Positions 61,819-64,000 of a stretch of DNA of 64,000 bases are shown in pieces. Within the stretch, counting starts at the first letter, position 1. Every line of letters begins with the position of its first letter. Under the pieces are notes generated by a model. That model did no database searches. It was given only the letters and a program-made list of their open reading frames with translations, and was not told the DNA's origin. The translations under genes and the position numbers were made by a program. The stretch lies in NCBI RefSeq assembly GCF_000471905.2, contig NW_006500355.1, positions 1,063,713 to 1,127,712 of the forward strand. The letters are read 5' to 3'. The stretch is from Amborella trichopoda. Lineage: Eukaryota; Streptophyta; Magnoliopsida; Amborellales; Amborellaceae.

Positions 61819-63666
61819 CCAGCTTTTTTCAATAATAAATTAGTTGACAGAGTCAAATGATCAATTTAAGCTTACAACTACATTGATAAATCGTAAATTG
61901 CTTGACCATTTTGCTTTTCCAAAATTATCAATTGTGATCTCAAAAAATTTATAGAAGAAGGAAAATAAACATCTTAAGGTAATTTTCATCATATGATTGG
62001 GAGTGGATACACAAAAATACTATGATTGGTATATAAACGATTAGCTTCAAGCTATAATTAATATGTAACATTGCGGCTAATTCACTTTTTACCATATTTT
62101 AAATAACAATGTGTCTTTCCATGACATAAATTGTGCATGGGGACATGCAAAAGGTTGGCCAATATGGTATTGTTTTTCTTGTACATGCGCACATATACAC
62201 GCACTACTTAAAAGCATATTTTTAAAGGAAAATCGTTGTACAAGGCTTTCACCTTTTAAAAAAAAAACAGTTATGGTTGCACCTCTAAAATGAGTCAAAT
62301 AAATTGTTTTGGTACCATAGAACCTTCCACTTGATCATTTTGACATTGACAATTATATTTTTGAAAAACAAAAAAAACTTTAAAAATAATGCATCTCATA
62401 ATACATTTTCTTGACTATCAATTTTCCATACATGCATCATTATCATAGCTTGAAAATCATACTAAAGGGTGGAAATAAATTTTCAAACAATGGTAAGGAT
62501 TTCTTATGCGAAAAAGCATTTTCAGGTAGGGTTAGGAGTTGTAGGCCTACTATTTTTTCATAAGACGCTGTTGCCGCCTTATGTAAATTACACCCCTTAA
62601 AATGGTAGATGTTAGGGGAAGGCCCAAAGATAGTAGTACATATACTATGCTCCCATATTAACATATACTGCGCACTTGTTCCATTGGTTAAAAGACTTAC
62701 TTGGGAAGATTTTGTGGATATCAGATTTTAAGATCAACTTTAGAAGCACTAGAATTTGAAGTTTTTTTTAAGTCAATTTGAAGTATTTAACTCTTAGAGT
62801 TTGCTATCCAAAGATTGGATGGTCCTTGTTCAATTTTGAAAAGTTAATTTTTTTTGAGGCACCAAGTTTGCAATTTGATTTTTCCAAAGTTAGTTTTTAC
62901 GTTCTAATGGTTATGTCCCGAACCCCAAAGCCTAGAGAGCAAGTTGACAGTTTTGTTTCAGAATATCATTTTATTGAGGTTAGTGATGCATTGCACCTAA
63001 GAAATTATGGACAATTTTGTTTTAGAATATCTTGGACCCAACTCATTGCCGCTTCTAGTTTCAACCAATGTTATCAAATTCGCCTTGTTTAGACCAATTC
63101 GAAAATCTTCTACCAGCAAAAGACTGAATTTTATATACAAATGTCAAATTTATTTATACTAAATTAAAAAAAAAAATCGGAATTCTTCGCTCCAAACTCC
63201 AAAGCAAACATGACAACATTTCATATCCAGCGCACTGGGACGTGCCCAAATTTGTTGACCCCAAGTATTTCTCGTAATGACCTTTATACCGTTGATTCTG
63301 GAACGTGCCTTTAGTATTGCATATCGATCCAGTCCTTAGGATTTAAGGTAAAGACAAAGAGCTATATCGTCACTTCTGAAGCATTTGAGTCACCATTTGA
63401 TCTGGTTTAAAGGCGGGGTTCAAGACTTTAAACCCCGCCATTTTTCATATTTTTCAAAAATCCTAAACCCCAGAAAATCTCTTTTAAACATTCTGGAACC
63501 CTACAAATTTGCTTCATTTTGGCCCTGTAAATCTCTTTGAATTTTACTTCACTTTCGATTTAGTTTTAATCTCATGGGATCTTATTTTTGGAGGAAATGA
63601 TCAATTTTCGACGTTAATGATCCTGCATTAAGAATCGGCCATTGTTTATTTTTGGAGAGAGGATAC
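61819..63666. other. Intergenic sequence before the last gene
   Basis: AT-rich, with a decayed element near 63050-63180 (ACCAATTCGAAAATCTTC..) and CCTAAACCCC / AACCCTAC-like words close to the next gene. One 104-codon plus frame (62778-63092) has no recognisable family and is not called. Confidence 0.4.
63411..63440. promoter_or_regulatory. GC-rich inverted repeat upstream of the last gene
   Basis: GGCGGGGTT (63412-63420), a nine-base loop, then AACCCCGCC: a perfect 9-bp inverted repeat in otherwise AT-rich DNA, about 230 bp before the next start codon. It may be a promoter element or 5' UTR hairpin; the function is unknown. Confidence 0.5.
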
Positions 63667-63747
63667 ATGGCAAAAGTTTTTTCTTCTTTGTTGAGGGGTT
63701 TCAGAATCTACGGAGCTCAGAGGCAGGGACATCCGCTGTTATTAACT
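63667..63747 (+). CDS. Probable first coding exon of a gene running off the window
   Basis: ATG at 63667 opens 27 codons (MAKVFSSLLRGFRIYG...) ending exactly at a strong donor, ACT|GTAAGTATT, in phase 0. The peptide is basic, rich in Ser/Leu/Arg and lacks acidic residues, which fits an N-terminal organelle (mitochondrial) targeting presequence. The preceding sequence looks like a plant 5' UTR. The product cannot be named because the rest lies beyond the right edge. Confidence 0.5.
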
Positions 63748-64000
63748 GTAAGTATTTTGTGTTGAATTCTGAATTTCTTTTATTGGTTTAGTGATCCTGT
63801 TAATTTTTATTTTTTATTTTTCATATTAAAATGCAATGGTTTATCTGTTTATTTTCTTTTTGAATTCTCCCATTTCATAAAATTGGACCTTAAAATTGGA
63901 CCTTATTGTGTTACATTTTTTGGATTGATTCATTGAAGCATTCTATCAATCATTTATTTATCTTTGGTTTCAAATTTTTAATGAATCGATCTCGTTCCGG
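63748..64000 (+). other. Start of an intron of the last gene
   Basis: T-rich, intron-like sequence after the donor at 63748. No acceptor followed by a recognisable exon is seen before the window ends. Confidence 0.4.

Noticed and set aside
62778..63092. 104-codon plus-strand open frame downstream of RIO2
   Set aside because: AT-driven codon use, no domain, no splice or promoter context, and it overlaps repeat-like sequence near 63050.

Overview
This window is nuclear DNA of a flowering plant. It is AT-rich, its genes have many short exons with GT-AG introns, and most of the sequence between exons is transposon debris. No prokaryotic gene, CRISPR array, rRNA or tRNA gene was seen. The species cannot be fixed from sequence alone. 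The protein-coding signal fits an angiosperm that is not an obviously GC-rich grass.

Layout. (1) 680-8667, minus strand: a complete 14-exon MLO-family gene (seven-transmembrane, calmodulin-binding protein, closest in feel to the Arabidopsis MLO1 clade). Intron 6 holds an LTR-retrotransposon remnant and the only assembly gap (4408-4969). Intron 2 holds an array of partial copies of the start of exon 3. (2) 8690-9530: a long CT/GA-rich tract on the 5' side of MLO. (3) 9.5-26 kb: a gene-poor stretch with short tandem repeats, hAT-like and foldback MITEs, a roughly 1 kb triplication and a candidate solo LTR. (4) 26103-28208: a type III polyketide synthase (chalcone-synthase-like) pseudogene with frameshifts and in-frame stops. 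(5) 28.2-33.7 kb: SINE-like debris, tandem duplications and a foldback MITE. (6) 34045-60575, plus strand: a complete 13-exon RIO2 atypical kinase gene (40S ribosome maturation), preceded by two telo-boxes and a site II motif. Its intron 6 is 15.6 kb long. That intron carries a minus-strand LINE (40883 to about 45836) and a plus-strand LINE (about 46054-55567). A 3396-bp hAT transposon with perfect 8-bp target duplications (52021-55416) is nested inside the second LINE. (7) 63667-63747, plus strand: the likely first coding exon of another gene that runs off the window.

The two intact genes are functionally unrelated (membrane calmodulin-binding MLO and cytoplasmic ribosome assembly RIO2), and nothing suggests a cluster. 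I found no convincing new biological system. The most noteworthy observations are the array of in-frame decoy exon-3 acceptors in MLO intron 2, the nested transposon record in RIO2 intron 6, a foldback MITE family with a symmetric core, and the MITE-bearing kilobase triplication.
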